A stretch of 64,000 bases of DNA from Paraburkholderia nodosa. GTDB lineage: Bacteria; Pseudomonadota; Gammaproteobacteria; Burkholderiales; Burkholderiaceae. Of the stretch, positions 51,842 to 59,215 are shown in pieces (the stretch's first letter is position 1; the number at the start of each line of letters is the position of its first letter). A program made the position numbers and the translations under genes. The notes under the pieces are model-generated. The model made no database searches, had not been told where the DNA came from, and saw only the letters and a program-made list of their open reading frames with translations. The DNA is taken from contig NZ_MCNV01000013.1 of the NCBI RefSeq assembly GCF_001718195.1, forward strand, positions 62,001-126,000. Reading direction: 5' to 3'.

Positions 51842-51899
51842 GCAGCGATGGTAGCGCACAAAGATCATGCGCGCCTGAAGCCGCTTTTCCCGGTGGCGG

Positions 51900-52532
51900 C
51901 TATTTGCCGTCGGCGCGCTGCGCAGCCGCAACGAGATACAGGCGCACGAGATCGCGCAGTTCGGCCATCAGCACGGCGCGCGCCGATGGCTCTTCGTTGG
52001 CGATGCTGGCGACGCCCTTGAGCATGTGAATCAGCACGATCGCCATGACTTTTGCCTTGGCCGGCTTCAGATGCGCGATCGCGCGGCTCAGGATGTCGGC
52101 AACGCCGCCGCGCATCGCTTCGCGAAAGCGCCTGCGATGGTCGTCGCTGCCGCTGCGGGCGTCGACGAGTGCAACGGCAAAGCTGCGTTGCGATTGCAAC
52201 AGCAGCATGAAATCGACGAGCGCATCGGCGACGGCCGCGAGCGTCATCTCCGGAACCTGTTGCTCCAGTTCGGCGAGTCCGTTCTTCGCCTGTTGGGCGT
52301 AACGCAGCAACAGTGCTTCGGCCAGCGCCTCCTTGGTCGGGAAGAAGCGGTACAGCGAACCGATCGCCGTCGACGCGCGCGCCGCAATTTCGGTCATGGT
52401 GGCGGCGTCGTAACCCTTCTCCGTGAAAACGGCGACAGCGGCGTCCTGGATCGCGGCCACGCGCTGGCGGCCCCTTTCGCGTTTGGGCTCGATGCCGCGA
52501 GCGGCTTGCGCAACGGGTGTGGATGACGTCAT
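51900..52532 (-). CDS. TetR-family transcriptional repressor
   Basis: A 210-residue TetR regulator: N-terminal domain AAIQDAAVAVFTEKGYDAATMTEIAARASTAIGSLYRFF, with the helix-turn-helix ending in SLYRFFPTKEAL. The ligand domain is unclassified. Two operator-like repeats, TGAGAGG-AATT-CCTCGCA (52558) and TGCGAGG-CTGT-CCTCGCA (52691), lie between it and the divergent small membrane protein gene at 52797; both genes should be repressed by it. Confidence 0.92.
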   Translation of the reverse strand: MTSSTPVAQAARGIEPKRERGRQRVAAIQDAAVAVFTEKGYDAATMTEIAARASTAIGSLYRFFPTKEALAEALLLRYAQQAKNGLAELEQQVPEMTLAAVADALVDFMLLLQSQRSFAVALVDARSGSDDHRRRFREAMRGGVADILSRAIAHLKPAKAKVMAIVLIHMLKGVASIANEEPSARAVLMAELRDLVRLYLVAAAQRADGK

Positions 52533-52557
52533 GGCGTTATCTTCAAATGCGAGGATA

Positions 52558-52575
52558 TGAGAGGAATTCCTCGCA
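52558..52575. promoter_or_regulatory. TetR operator 1
   Basis: TGAGAGG-AATT-CCTCGCA, a 7-4-7 dyad with one mismatch, 26 bases upstream of the TetR start. A further half site TGCGAGG is at 52548-52554. The right arm is identical to that of operator 2. Confidence 0.7.
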
Positions 52576-52690
52576 TATTAGCACGCAGGGATGCCTTTGT
52601 CGGCCGGACGCAAGAACACGCGTAAATGAGGGTGTGTCTCGACTGCTCGCCGGTCAATTGACTTATGAGAGGCTACCCACTACCATGATT

Positions 52691-52708
52691 TGCGAGGCTG
52701 TCCTCGCA
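52691..52708. promoter_or_regulatory. TetR operator 2
   Basis: TGCGAGG-CTGT-CCTCGCA, a perfect 7-4-7 dyad 89 bases before the divergent membrane-protein gene at 52797. Same arms and spacing as operator 1. Confidence 0.72.
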
Positions 52709-52796
52709 TTTCGGCGCGGCGGCGATCGCCGCCGTTGCCGCCCGCCGTTGCCGCCATCACGCTGCCCCTTCCCGTTTGAACGTTCGAGGTTATGAC

Positions 52797-53108
52797 ATGC
52801 CGTACGTGTGGCTCTTTTTCGCTGGCGCGTTCTTTTGCAACGCGATTCCACATCTGGCTTCCGGCCTGCAGGGGCTGCCTTTTCCCACGCCCTTCGCCCG
52901 TCCCCGAGGGCGGGGCGACTCGTCGCCCATCGTGAACGTGGTTTGGGGCTTCGTGAATATCGCGATCGCAATCGCGCTGGGCGCTGGACGTCTCGAGCAA
53001 CCTGCAACGCGCGAGGACGTCGCGGCGCTGCTCGCGGGCGCGCTCGTCATCGGGCTTTTTCTTGCGTTCCATTTCGGCGCGGTTCATCGGGAGAAGCGCG
53101 CCGATTGA
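52797..53108 (+). CDS. Small membrane protein of unknown function, TetR-controlled
   Basis: A 103-residue protein, with hydrophobic segments at about 3-20, 47-64 and 78-96 (VWLFFAGAFFCNAIPHLASG, IVNVVWGFVNIAIAIALGAG, ALLAGALVIGLFLAFHFGAV). I do not know its family beyond 'small membrane protein'. It is divergent from the TetR gene and sits behind the perfect operator 2, so it is presumably induced by the TetR ligand. A TTG at 52776 is an alternative start. Confidence 0.72.
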   Translation: MPYVWLFFAGAFFCNAIPHLASGLQGLPFPTPFARPRGRGDSSPIVNVVWGFVNIAIAIALGAGRLEQPATREDVAALLAGALVIGLFLAFHFGAVHREKRAD

Positions 53109-53146
53109 GGTCGAAACAGGCCGCGGCAAGATCGTGAAAAAAGCAG

Positions 53147-53175
53147 TTGCGCAGATTAGGGGAAAACCCTATACT
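53147..53175 (+). promoter_or_regulatory. Sigma-70-type promoter of the candidate sRNA
   Basis: TTGCGC, 17 bases, TATACT: near-consensus minus-35 and minus-10 hexamers with optimal spacing, with no open frame behind them. The predicted start is about 53182. Confidence 0.65.
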
Positions 53176-53181
53176 TAACCC

Positions 53182-53243
53182 GTCTCCTCCATGTCTCCTC
53201 CTGATATGGATTCAGCCCGCTCTCTCAGCGGGCTTTTTCTTTT
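53182..53243 (+). ncRNA. Candidate small RNA with two anti-Shine-Dalgarno motifs
   Basis: A strong promoter (53147-53175) drives about 62 bases that end in a Rho-independent terminator and contain no reading frame of note. The 5' part carries TCTCCTCC twice (53183-53190 and 53194-53201), separated by ATG; such C/U-rich CUCCUCC words pair with ribosome binding sites and are typical of alphaproteobacterial and betaproteobacterial trans-acting sRNAs. The terminator AGCCCGCT-ctctc-AGCGGGCT-TTTTCTTTT is clear. No annotation of this RNA is known to me; name and targets are unknown. Confidence 0.6.
53214..53243 (+). terminator. Rho-independent terminator
   Basis: AGCCCGCT, loop ctctc, AGCGGGCT, then TTTTCTTTT: a perfect 8-bp stem with a strong T tract on the plus strand. 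It ends the candidate sRNA and any read-through from the small membrane protein gene. Confidence 0.88.
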
Positions 53244-53283
53244 CTGGCGCCAATTCGCTCAGGCCGCCAGCCATCCTCGCCAG

Positions 53284-53703
53284 TCATTCCTTTACGAACA
53301 CAAATTCGCATTTGCGTGCGGTCGTGCGCGAGCCGCTGCCTGAAGTCGCGTCGAACTGCGCGCTGACCTCATACGAATAGGGCGCTCGATTGTTGGCGTG
53401 CGGCGATGTGGCAGTCAGGCCCTGGGCGACGAGTGTGGCAGAACCGTCCGGTTCGAGCTTGCCGTCCAGCGTGAGCCAGCCACTCGCGTCCCGTTCGCCG
53501 TGTTCTCCGTGGAGGACGTTTTGCTGGATTTCGACGGGGAATTGATATCGGTAAGCCGGTGTGTCGCCGGCGCCCTTGGGGCACGTGAGCGTCACGTTCC
53601 AGTCGCCGTCGAAGGTGCCGGCGGCGTGTGCCGCGGGCGTTCCAGCAAGGCCCGCGCAGACGGCGATGCAGCGCACGGCCAACGTTAATTTACCTACCCG
53701 CAT
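53284..53703 (-). CDS. Exported protein of unknown function
   Basis: A 139-residue protein with a signal peptide (LAVRCIAVCAGLAGTPAAHA). The mature part begins GTFDGDWNVTLTCPKGAGDT and ends CEFVFVKE, with two cysteines (TCPK, KCEF) that could form a disulfide, and a beta-rich middle (SGWLTLDGKLEPDGSATLVAQG). I do not recognise the family, but small periplasmic proteins with this 'GxWxv' start are common in Burkholderiaceae. Convergent with the candidate sRNA. Confidence 0.75.
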   Translation of the reverse strand: MRVGKLTLAVRCIAVCAGLAGTPAAHAAGTFDGDWNVTLTCPKGAGDTPAYRYQFPVEIQQNVLHGEHGERDASGWLTLDGKLEPDGSATLVAQGLTATSPHANNRAPYSYEVSAQFDATSGSGSRTTARKCEFVFVKE

Positions 53704-54010
53704 TGCGGCTCCCGGTGTCGACTCATCTGGCACTATTCCGACCGCAATTGGCGTGCCGGTATGGGCGCCGTCGCACAGTGTGTTTCGCGGCAACTCGGCG
53801 CCTGGGTTGCCTTTTGTCAGTCCGGCTGCGCCTCATTTGCGCAACTAACTGTCGAGCCCGGCAACCGCAATCGAATTTGGCCCGCGCGCCCGCAAAAGAA
53901 TCCGACCATTGCCATGACCGATACCGGCCTCCAGGACGCGCGGCGCAGAAGCGCGGGCGGGCGTGCTGCGTCTTTTCAGACAGTAGACGACTTCCGCCCG
54001 GCCGCCACCC
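53704..54010. other. Intergenic region, nothing recognised
   Basis: A 307-base gap between the exported protein gene and the SRPBCC gene, both leftward. Open frames here on the plus strand are short and lack family sequence. It should contain the promoter of the exported-protein gene; no terminator of the SRPBCC gene was seen. Confidence 0.4.
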
Positions 54011-54412
54011 TCAACTCCGGGCCAGATTGCGCTGGAGCGCCGCGCAGCCCGCATCCGTGAGCGGCTCGACCATCTGGATCCGCTCGTCGGGCTTGAAGTC
54101 GCTGATCCAGACCACGCGGCAACGTTGGGGCGAATCGGATGAGTCCGGCATCACCTGAAGCGTCGCGTGATGATGCTCGAAGCGTCCGCCGCACACGGTG
54201 TAGGCGAGGCGCATGCGGGCATCGTCGACGCCGATCACGCGTTCCTCGATCACGGTGCCGTCGACGAACGTCACCCATCGCACGTCGTTTTCCATGCGCG
54301 CATTGGTCAGCACGCCGGCGAACACGCGGTCGACGGTGGCGGGATCGCGCAGCGCGGCCCAGACATCTTGCGCCGAGGCTTCAACGGGAACGTCCCGGTA
54401 GACAGTAGCCAT
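54011..54412 (-). CDS. SRPBCC/polyketide cyclase-type protein
   Basis: A 133-residue START-like domain: VYRDVPVEASAQDVWAALRDPATVDRVFAG, FVDGTVIEERVIGVDD, HHHATLQVMPDSSDSPQRCRVVWISDFKPDE. The fold binds hydrophobic ligands; no activity assigned. AAGGAG is nine bases before ATG 54412. Upstream on the same strand lies the EamA gene with a 113-base gap. Confidence 0.85.
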   Translation of the reverse strand: MATVYRDVPVEASAQDVWAALRDPATVDRVFAGVLTNARMENDVRWVTFVDGTVIEERVIGVDDARMRLAYTVCGGRFEHHHATLQVMPDSSDSPQRCRVVWISDFKPDERIQMVEPLTDAGCAALQRNLARS

Positions 54413-54525
54413 CGCACTTGTCTCCTTCGTTTTGTGTGACGAGTGCATCGTGCGCGTGCCACGCGCGGCGGTCCTGGGAAATCTTGACGTCGTTTGCGAG
54501 GGAAGCACCGCGACGCGTGCCGCCC

Positions 54526-55614
54526 TCAATGCGCGTGCCGATGGTGCACGTCGGGATAGTGCGCGTGACTATGCGTGATCGGCGCGTGACGGTGCGCATG
54601 CGTGTGCGGCTCCGAGCCGTCCCACGCGAAATCGTGCTCGTGCTGATGGTGTTCGTCATGCCGGTGCGCGTGGGTGTGCTCGAGGGGTTCGTGCGTATGC
54701 GGGTGGTCGTGACGTTCGCGCACGTGCAGCCATACGCCGAACGCCATCAACGCGAGCGCGAGCCAGAAGGCGAGCGCCGGGCGCTCCGGCCACAGCAGCA
54801 GTGACAGCGCCACGCCGAAGAGCGGCGCCACGGAGAAATAGGCGCCGGTGCGCGCCGTGCCGAGATGGCGCAGCGAGACGACGAAGAGCACGAGGCTCAC
54901 GCCATAGCCCGCGAAACCCACAGCCATGGCGCCGCTGACCGCCGGCCAGGCGGGCCAGTGCGCGCCCGCGGCGAGCGCAATGCCGATATTCACCGGCCCG
55001 GCCACGAGCCCCTTGGTGCAGGCCACGACCATCGCGTCGTTGGTGGAGACCTTGCGGGTGAGGTTGTTGTCGATGGCCCAGCACAGGCACGCGAGCGCGA
55101 CGAGCAGCGCGCCGGGCGCGATGCCGGACACGGCGCCGGCATGCGCGCCGGGCCACGAGAGCAGCACGCCGCCCGCCACGATCGCCAGCATGCCTAGCGC
55201 GATCTGCGCGTCGAAGTTTTCGCGAAAACAGACCCAGGCGATGAGCGCCGTCAGCACGCCTTCGAGGTTCAGCAGCAGCGCGCTCGTGGCGGCGGGCGTG
55301 GTGTTCAGGCCGAGCATGAGCAGGGCGGGCGCCGCCACGCCGCCCGCGGCAATCGCACCGGCAAGCCATGGCAATTCGGCCAGGCGCAGCGGGTTCTGTG
55401 CGGGCTCCTGCGTGGCGGCTGAGTGGCTGCGGCGCGCCGACAAGCGGCGTAACACCAGGACGGCTGCGAGCCCCGAGCCGCTGCCGAGATAGAAGAGTCC
55501 CGCGAGCATGAACGGCGACACGCTGCCGAGCAGCGCCTTGGCGAGCGGGGTGGTGATGCCGAACAGGGCGGCCGCGAGGAGCGCCGTGAAGATGGTATGC
55601 CGATGGGACTTCAT
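54526..55614 (-). CDS. DMT-family (EamA) transporter with a His-rich tail
   Basis: A 362-residue protein: two EamA repeats with ten hydrophobic helices (FTALLAAALFGITTPLAKALLG; LLVALACLCWAIDNNLTRKVS; LRHLGTARTGAYFSVAPLFGV) and a C-terminal cytosolic tail of about 60 residues very rich in histidine (HTHAHRHDEHHQHEHDF, HAPITHSHAHYPD). Such tails bind Zn, Ni, Co or Cu and occur in metal carriers (ZIP, CDF, NiCoT). EamA proteins export metabolites, so a metal-related efflux role is plausible but inferred only from the tail. Starts with ATG at 55614. Confidence 0.86.
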   Translation of the reverse strand: MKSHRHTIFTALLAAALFGITTPLAKALLGSVSPFMLAGLFYLGSGSGLAAVLVLRRLSARRSHSAATQEPAQNPLRLAELPWLAGAIAAGGVAAPALLMLGLNTTPAATSALLLNLEGVLTALIAWVCFRENFDAQIALGMLAIVAGGVLLSWPGAHAGAVSGIAPGALLVALACLCWAIDNNLTRKVSTNDAMVVACTKGLVAGPVNIGIALAAGAHWPAWPAVSGAMAVGFAGYGVSLVLFVVSLRHLGTARTGAYFSVAPLFGVALSLLLWPERPALAFWLALALMAFGVWLHVRERHDHPHTHEPLEHTHAHRHDEHHQHEHDFAWDGSEPHTHAHRHAPITHSHAHYPDVHHRHAH

Positions 55615-55730
55615 TGCAGGCCGGAAGCGGGAAGTGGAATAAAAAGCGTAGAAGGCGCGCGATGGGCGCGCAAGCGGGCCGCGCGCCGAGCGGGCCCTGG
55701 ACCCATCAATCTTTAACCTGGGCAGGAGAT

Positions 55731-55750
55731 AAGTGCCGATTCTGCCACTT
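55731..55750. promoter_or_regulatory. GGCAGAATC-type dyad (motif copy 3)
   Basis: Read on the minus strand AAGTGGCAGAATCGGCACTT, it shares 16 of 20 bases with the dyad at 36343-36362. It lies 160 bases upstream of the ABC operon. Its binder is unknown. Confidence 0.4.
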
Positions 55751-55803
55751 GTGCGAGATGAGAGAAAACCCTGGATCTAAAAACATAGCGGAGTTCCTGC
55801 CTA

Positions 55804-55821
55804 CTGGTATGATGACATCAT
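55804..55821. promoter_or_regulatory. Operator-like dyad of the D-apiose operon
   Basis: CTGGTATGATGACATCAT contains the perfect palindrome ATGATG-A-CATCAT. The half CTGGTATGATGA also occurs on the minus strand at 63391-63402 before the MFS gene. FadR-type GntR or LacI proteins use such TGGT-containing sites; no regulator gene is seen in the window, so it probably lies downstream. Confidence 0.6.
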
Positions 55822-55912
55822 GATGGCATAAGTGATGAGTGTTGAAAGGCAATCACGACCGTCAGCTGGTTGTAGTCAGACAAAGGCGTTTAACCAGACA
55901 GGAGACAGCATC

Positions 55913-56851
55913 ATGAAGGCACCCAGGCGTTGGCTTGCGTCGACGTTGATGTCATTTGCGGTTCTCGGCACGGCGGGCGTCGCGCAAGCGGCCAATCTCA
56001 TCGCCATCATCACCCCCTCTCACGACAATCCCTTCTTCAAGGCGGAAGCCGACACGGCGAACGCGCGCGCCAAGGCGCTCGGCTACGACACCATCGTGCT
56101 GGTCCACGACGACGACGCCAATAAGCAATCACAACTCATCGACACCGCCATCGCCCGCGGGGCGAAGGCGATCATTCTCGACAACGCCGGCTCGGAGGCG
56201 TCCATCGCCGCAGTCAAGAAGGCGAAGGACGCAAAAATTCCCGCGTTCCTGATCGATCGTGAAATCAACGCGACTGGCATCGCGATCTCACAGATTGTTT
56301 CGAATAACTACCAGGGTGCGCAGCTCGGCGCGCGCGCCTTCGTCAAGGCGATGGGCGAGAAAGGCAACTATGTGGAGCTCGTCGGCCGCGAGGCGGATAT
56401 TAATGCCGGCATCCGCTCGAAGGGCTATCACGATGTGATCGACCAGTTTTCGAACATGAAGATGGTCGAGCGTCAATCGGCGAACTGGAGTCAGACTGAA
56501 GCCTATTCGGTAATGGAATCGATCCTGCAGAGTCACCCCGACATCAAGGGCGTGATAGCCGGCAATGACACCATGGCGATGGGCGCAACAGCCGCGTTGA
56601 AAGCTGCGAAGCGCAACGACATCATCGTGGTGGGCTTCGACGGCAGCAATGATGTGCGTGACGCGATCAAGCGTGGCGAGATCCGCGCGACGGTGTTGCA
56701 GCCAGCGGCCGAAGCGGCCAACGACGCGGTCGATCAGGCCGACAAGTATCTGAAGACCGGCGCGACGGGCAAGCCCGAAAAGCAGCTCATCAACTGCTCG
56801 CTCATCACGAAGACGAACGCTAGCAAGCTCGACATGTTCGCCTTGCGTTAA
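55913..56851 (+). CDS. Sugar ABC transporter substrate-binding protein (RbsB-like)
   Basis: A 312-residue periplasmic binding protein of the ribose/galactose type. The signal peptide is MKAPRRWLASTLMSFAVLGT with cleavage at AQAA; the mature protein starts NLIAIITPSHDNPFFKAEAD and has FLIDREINATGIAISQIVSNNYQG and GVIAGNDTMAMGATAALKAA, standard for the family. The gene context (apsD-, apnL-like genes) makes D-apiose or its oxidised form the likely ligand. ATG at 55913 follows an AGGAGA site. Confidence 0.93.
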   Translation: MKAPRRWLASTLMSFAVLGTAGVAQAANLIAIITPSHDNPFFKAEADTANARAKALGYDTIVLVHDDDANKQSQLIDTAIARGAKAIILDNAGSEASIAAVKKAKDAKIPAFLIDREINATGIAISQIVSNNYQGAQLGARAFVKAMGEKGNYVELVGREADINAGIRSKGYHDVIDQFSNMKMVERQSANWSQTEAYSVMESILQSHPDIKGVIAGNDTMAMGATAALKAAKRNDIIVVGFDGSNDVRDAIKRGEIRATVLQPAAEAANDAVDQADKYLKTGATGKPEKQLINCSLITKTNASKLDMFALR

Positions 56852-56933
56852 GGCGCGCATCGGTAGCACAAGCATTGCACGAGCGGGGCGCGGCGCGCTC
56901 CGCAACGACATCCGTAACCAGATGGGGTTATGC

Positions 56934-57593
56934 ATGGGAGTGCTTCGGTACGCGGTCATTGCCGTGGTGGCGAGCGGTGCGCTGCACGGCTGCAAGCTGG
57001 TGAAGAACAGTGACCTGCAGGGCTCGGGTGGATCGCACGACAACTATGCGTCGGCGGGCTACGACCCGAACGCCATGGTGGCGTCGATGTGGAATGCGAA
57101 GATCGTGCCCGACATCGAAAAGCGCGCAGTGGACTATCGGACGCTGCGCGATGCCATCAAGGCGGACCCCGACGCCGCCGGCCACAAGTACGGCTACCGC
57201 GGCAAGGACGATGGCGCGCCGTGGAACTTTCCGACCACGCTGCACGGCACGATCGTGGACGTGGACACACAGTCGAGTCAGGGCACCGTGGGCGTGGACG
57301 TTGATGGCAGCGGGCAGGCCACCGTGATTGTCGACATCGGTCCGACGGTGCTCGGGACCACGCTGCGCGATTCGCTCGATTTCATTTCGTTCAGCAATTT
57401 CCGCAACCAGATCGAGTATGCGCAGTTTGGCACGGCGCTCAATGCGTACGCGGCGAATCACGTCATGAAGCCGCTGCCGCGCAACGATCTCAAAGGCAAG
57501 CCGATTACGGTGACGGGTGCGTTCTCGTACGACTCGTCGAGCGACCAGCCGGAGATCGTACCGCTCGCGGTCACGGTCGGGGGCAAGTCATGA
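56934..57593 (+). CDS. DUF2291-family lipoprotein
   Basis: A 219-residue lipoprotein: ALHGCKLV is the lipobox, near residue 22. The body matches DUF2291 (NAMVASMWNAKIVPDIEKRAVDYRTLRDAI, GTIVDVDTQSSQGTVGVDVDG, QIEYAQFGTALNAYAANHV). The family is found almost only in RbsABC-like sugar operons and may help the binding protein or the permease, but its role is not established. The start at 56934 has GGGG six bases upstream; ATG 56922 is an alternative. It overlaps the ATPase gene by four bases. Confidence 0.88.
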   Translation: MGVLRYAVIAVVASGALHGCKLVKNSDLQGSGGSHDNYASAGYDPNAMVASMWNAKIVPDIEKRAVDYRTLRDAIKADPDAAGHKYGYRGKDDGAPWNFPTTLHGTIVDVDTQSSQGTVGVDVDGSGQATVIVDIGPTVLGTTLRDSLDFISFSNFRNQIEYAQFGTALNAYAANHVMKPLPRNDLKGKPITVTGAFSYDSSSDQPEIVPLAVTVGGKS

Positions 57594-59152
57594 CCGATGC
57601 CAGCAATGCCGACGTAATCCTCCAGGTCGAGGACGTCACCAAGGTCTATCCCGGCACGGTTGCACTGAAGGGTGTGAACTTCTCGGTGCGACGGGGCGCA
57701 GTCAATGTGCTCGTGGGCGAGAACGGCGCGGGAAAATCCACGCTCATGAAGATCATCGCGGGCGCGGAGCAGCCGACCAGCGGGAAGCTCGTGCTGGACG
57801 GCAAGCCTGTCGCACCGGCTAGCAGCGCAGAGGCGCTGCGCCTCGGCATCGGCATCGTCTTTCAGGAACTCAACCTGTTTCCGAACCTCACGATCGCCGA
57901 GAACATCTTCATCGCGCACGAAATCACGCGTGTCGGCATCGATATCGACGCCGACGCACAGCGCGAGAAAGTGCGCGAGTTGCTCGCGCGGCTCGAACTC
58001 GACCTCAGCCCCGACACGCTGGTCGAGGATCTGCGCATCGGGCAGCAGCAGCTCGTGGAGATCGCGAAGGCGCTCGCCCACGATGCGCGCGTGCTGATCC
58101 TCGACGAACCCACCTCGGCGCTCAGCGCGGCGGAAGTGGCCGTGCTGTTTCGCGTGATTGCGGAGCTGAAGGCGCAGGGCGTGTCGATCGTCTACATCTC
58201 GCACCGGCTCGAAGAACTGGTCAGGATCGGCGACTACATCACGGTGCTGCGCGACGGCCTCATCACGGGCCATCAGCCGATGGCGCAGATCGACGTGCCG
58301 TGGATCGTGCGGCAAATGGTGGGCCGCGAAACGAAGGACTTTTCGCGCCCCGTCGGCCACACGCGCGGCGCCGAGGTGCTGACGCTGCGCGACGTCACGC
58401 TGCCGCGCAAGGGCAGCGGCTTGCTCGTGGATCACGTCTCGCTGTCGCTTCACGCGGGCGAGATCGTCGGCATCTACGGACTGATGGGGGCGGGGCGCTC
58501 CGAACTGTTCGAATGCATTCTGGGCGTGCATGCGCACGCAACCGGCAGCGTGGTGCTCGACGGCAAGGCGCTCGACGGCAAGCCGATCGCGGGACGCGTC
58601 GTGCAGGGCCTTGCGCTCATTCCAGAGGACCGCAAGGCCGACGCGCTGCTGCCCATCATGTCGATTGCCGAGAACATGACGCTCTCGAGTCTCGCGGCAC
58701 ATGCGCGAGGTTTCCACATCGATCCGCGGCGCGAGCAGCGCTCGGTGCTCGATTACATTCGCAACCTCGCGATCAAGGTCGCCGATTGGCGGCTGCCGGT
58801 CAGTTCGCTCTCCGGCGGCAACCAGCAGAAGGTGGTCATCGCGCGTGCGCTGATGACCACGCCAAAAGTGCTGCTGATGGACGAGCCCAGCCGCGGCATC
58901 GACGTCGGCGCGAAGGCGGACATTTTCAAGGTCATGCGCGACCTGGCCGGCCGGGGACTGGGCGTGCTGTTCGTGACGTCCGATCTCGAAGAGGTGATGG
59001 CCTTGTCCGATCGCATTCTCGTGATGTCGAACGGCCGTGTCACTGCTGAATTCGATGCCGCCGACGCTACGCAGGACGCGCTCGTCGCCGCCTCCGCAGT
59101 CGGGCACAGGACGGCGCATGCCACCCATGCTGCGCACGAACAGGCGGCTTGA
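57590..59152 (+). CDS. Sugar ABC transporter ATPase (RbsA-like, two domains)
   Basis: A 520-residue ATPase with two nucleotide-binding domains. Domain 1: Walker A GENGAGKST, signature LRIGQQQLVEIAKAL, Walker B VLILDEPTSAL. Domain 2: GLMGAGRSE, signature SSLSGGNQQKVVIARAL, Walker B VLLMDEPSRGID. Domain 2 has the degenerate Walker A common to this class. It energises the permease from the cytosol. RBS GGGGG lies seven bases before ATG, overlapping the DUF2291 stop. Confidence 0.95.
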   Translation: MTDASNADVILQVEDVTKVYPGTVALKGVNFSVRRGAVNVLVGENGAGKSTLMKIIAGAEQPTSGKLVLDGKPVAPASSAEALRLGIGIVFQELNLFPNLTIAENIFIAHEITRVGIDIDADAQREKVRELLARLELDLSPDTLVEDLRIGQQQLVEIAKALAHDARVLILDEPTSALSAAEVAVLFRVIAELKAQGVSIVYISHRLEELVRIGDYITVLRDGLITGHQPMAQIDVPWIVRQMVGRETKDFSRPVGHTRGAEVLTLRDVTLPRKGSGLLVDHVSLSLHAGEIVGIYGLMGAGRSELFECILGVHAHATGSVVLDGKALDGKPIAGRVVQGLALIPEDRKADALLPIMSIAENMTLSSLAAHARGFHIDPRREQRSVLDYIRNLAIKVADWRLPVSSLSGGNQQKVVIARALMTTPKVLLMDEPSRGIDVGAKADIFKVMRDLAGRGLGVLFVTSDLEEVMALSDRILVMSNGRVTAEFDAADATQDALVAASAVGHRTAHATHAAHEQAA

Positions 59153-59215
59153 GCAAGCGCGTTCAACGGTCGTCACGGTTCCAACGTTTAGCCTGCATTC
59201 ATCTGGAGAGCATTC

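Larger units (their letters stand above)
55615..55912. other. Promoter region of the D-apiose operon
   Basis: About 300 bases without a gene. It holds the AAGTGCCGATTCTGCCACTT dyad (55731-55750) and the CTGGTATGATGACATCAT operator (55804-55821). The Met-rich N-terminal extension of the binding-protein frame (from 55832) is not used, because the signal peptide starts at 55913. Confidence 0.5.
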
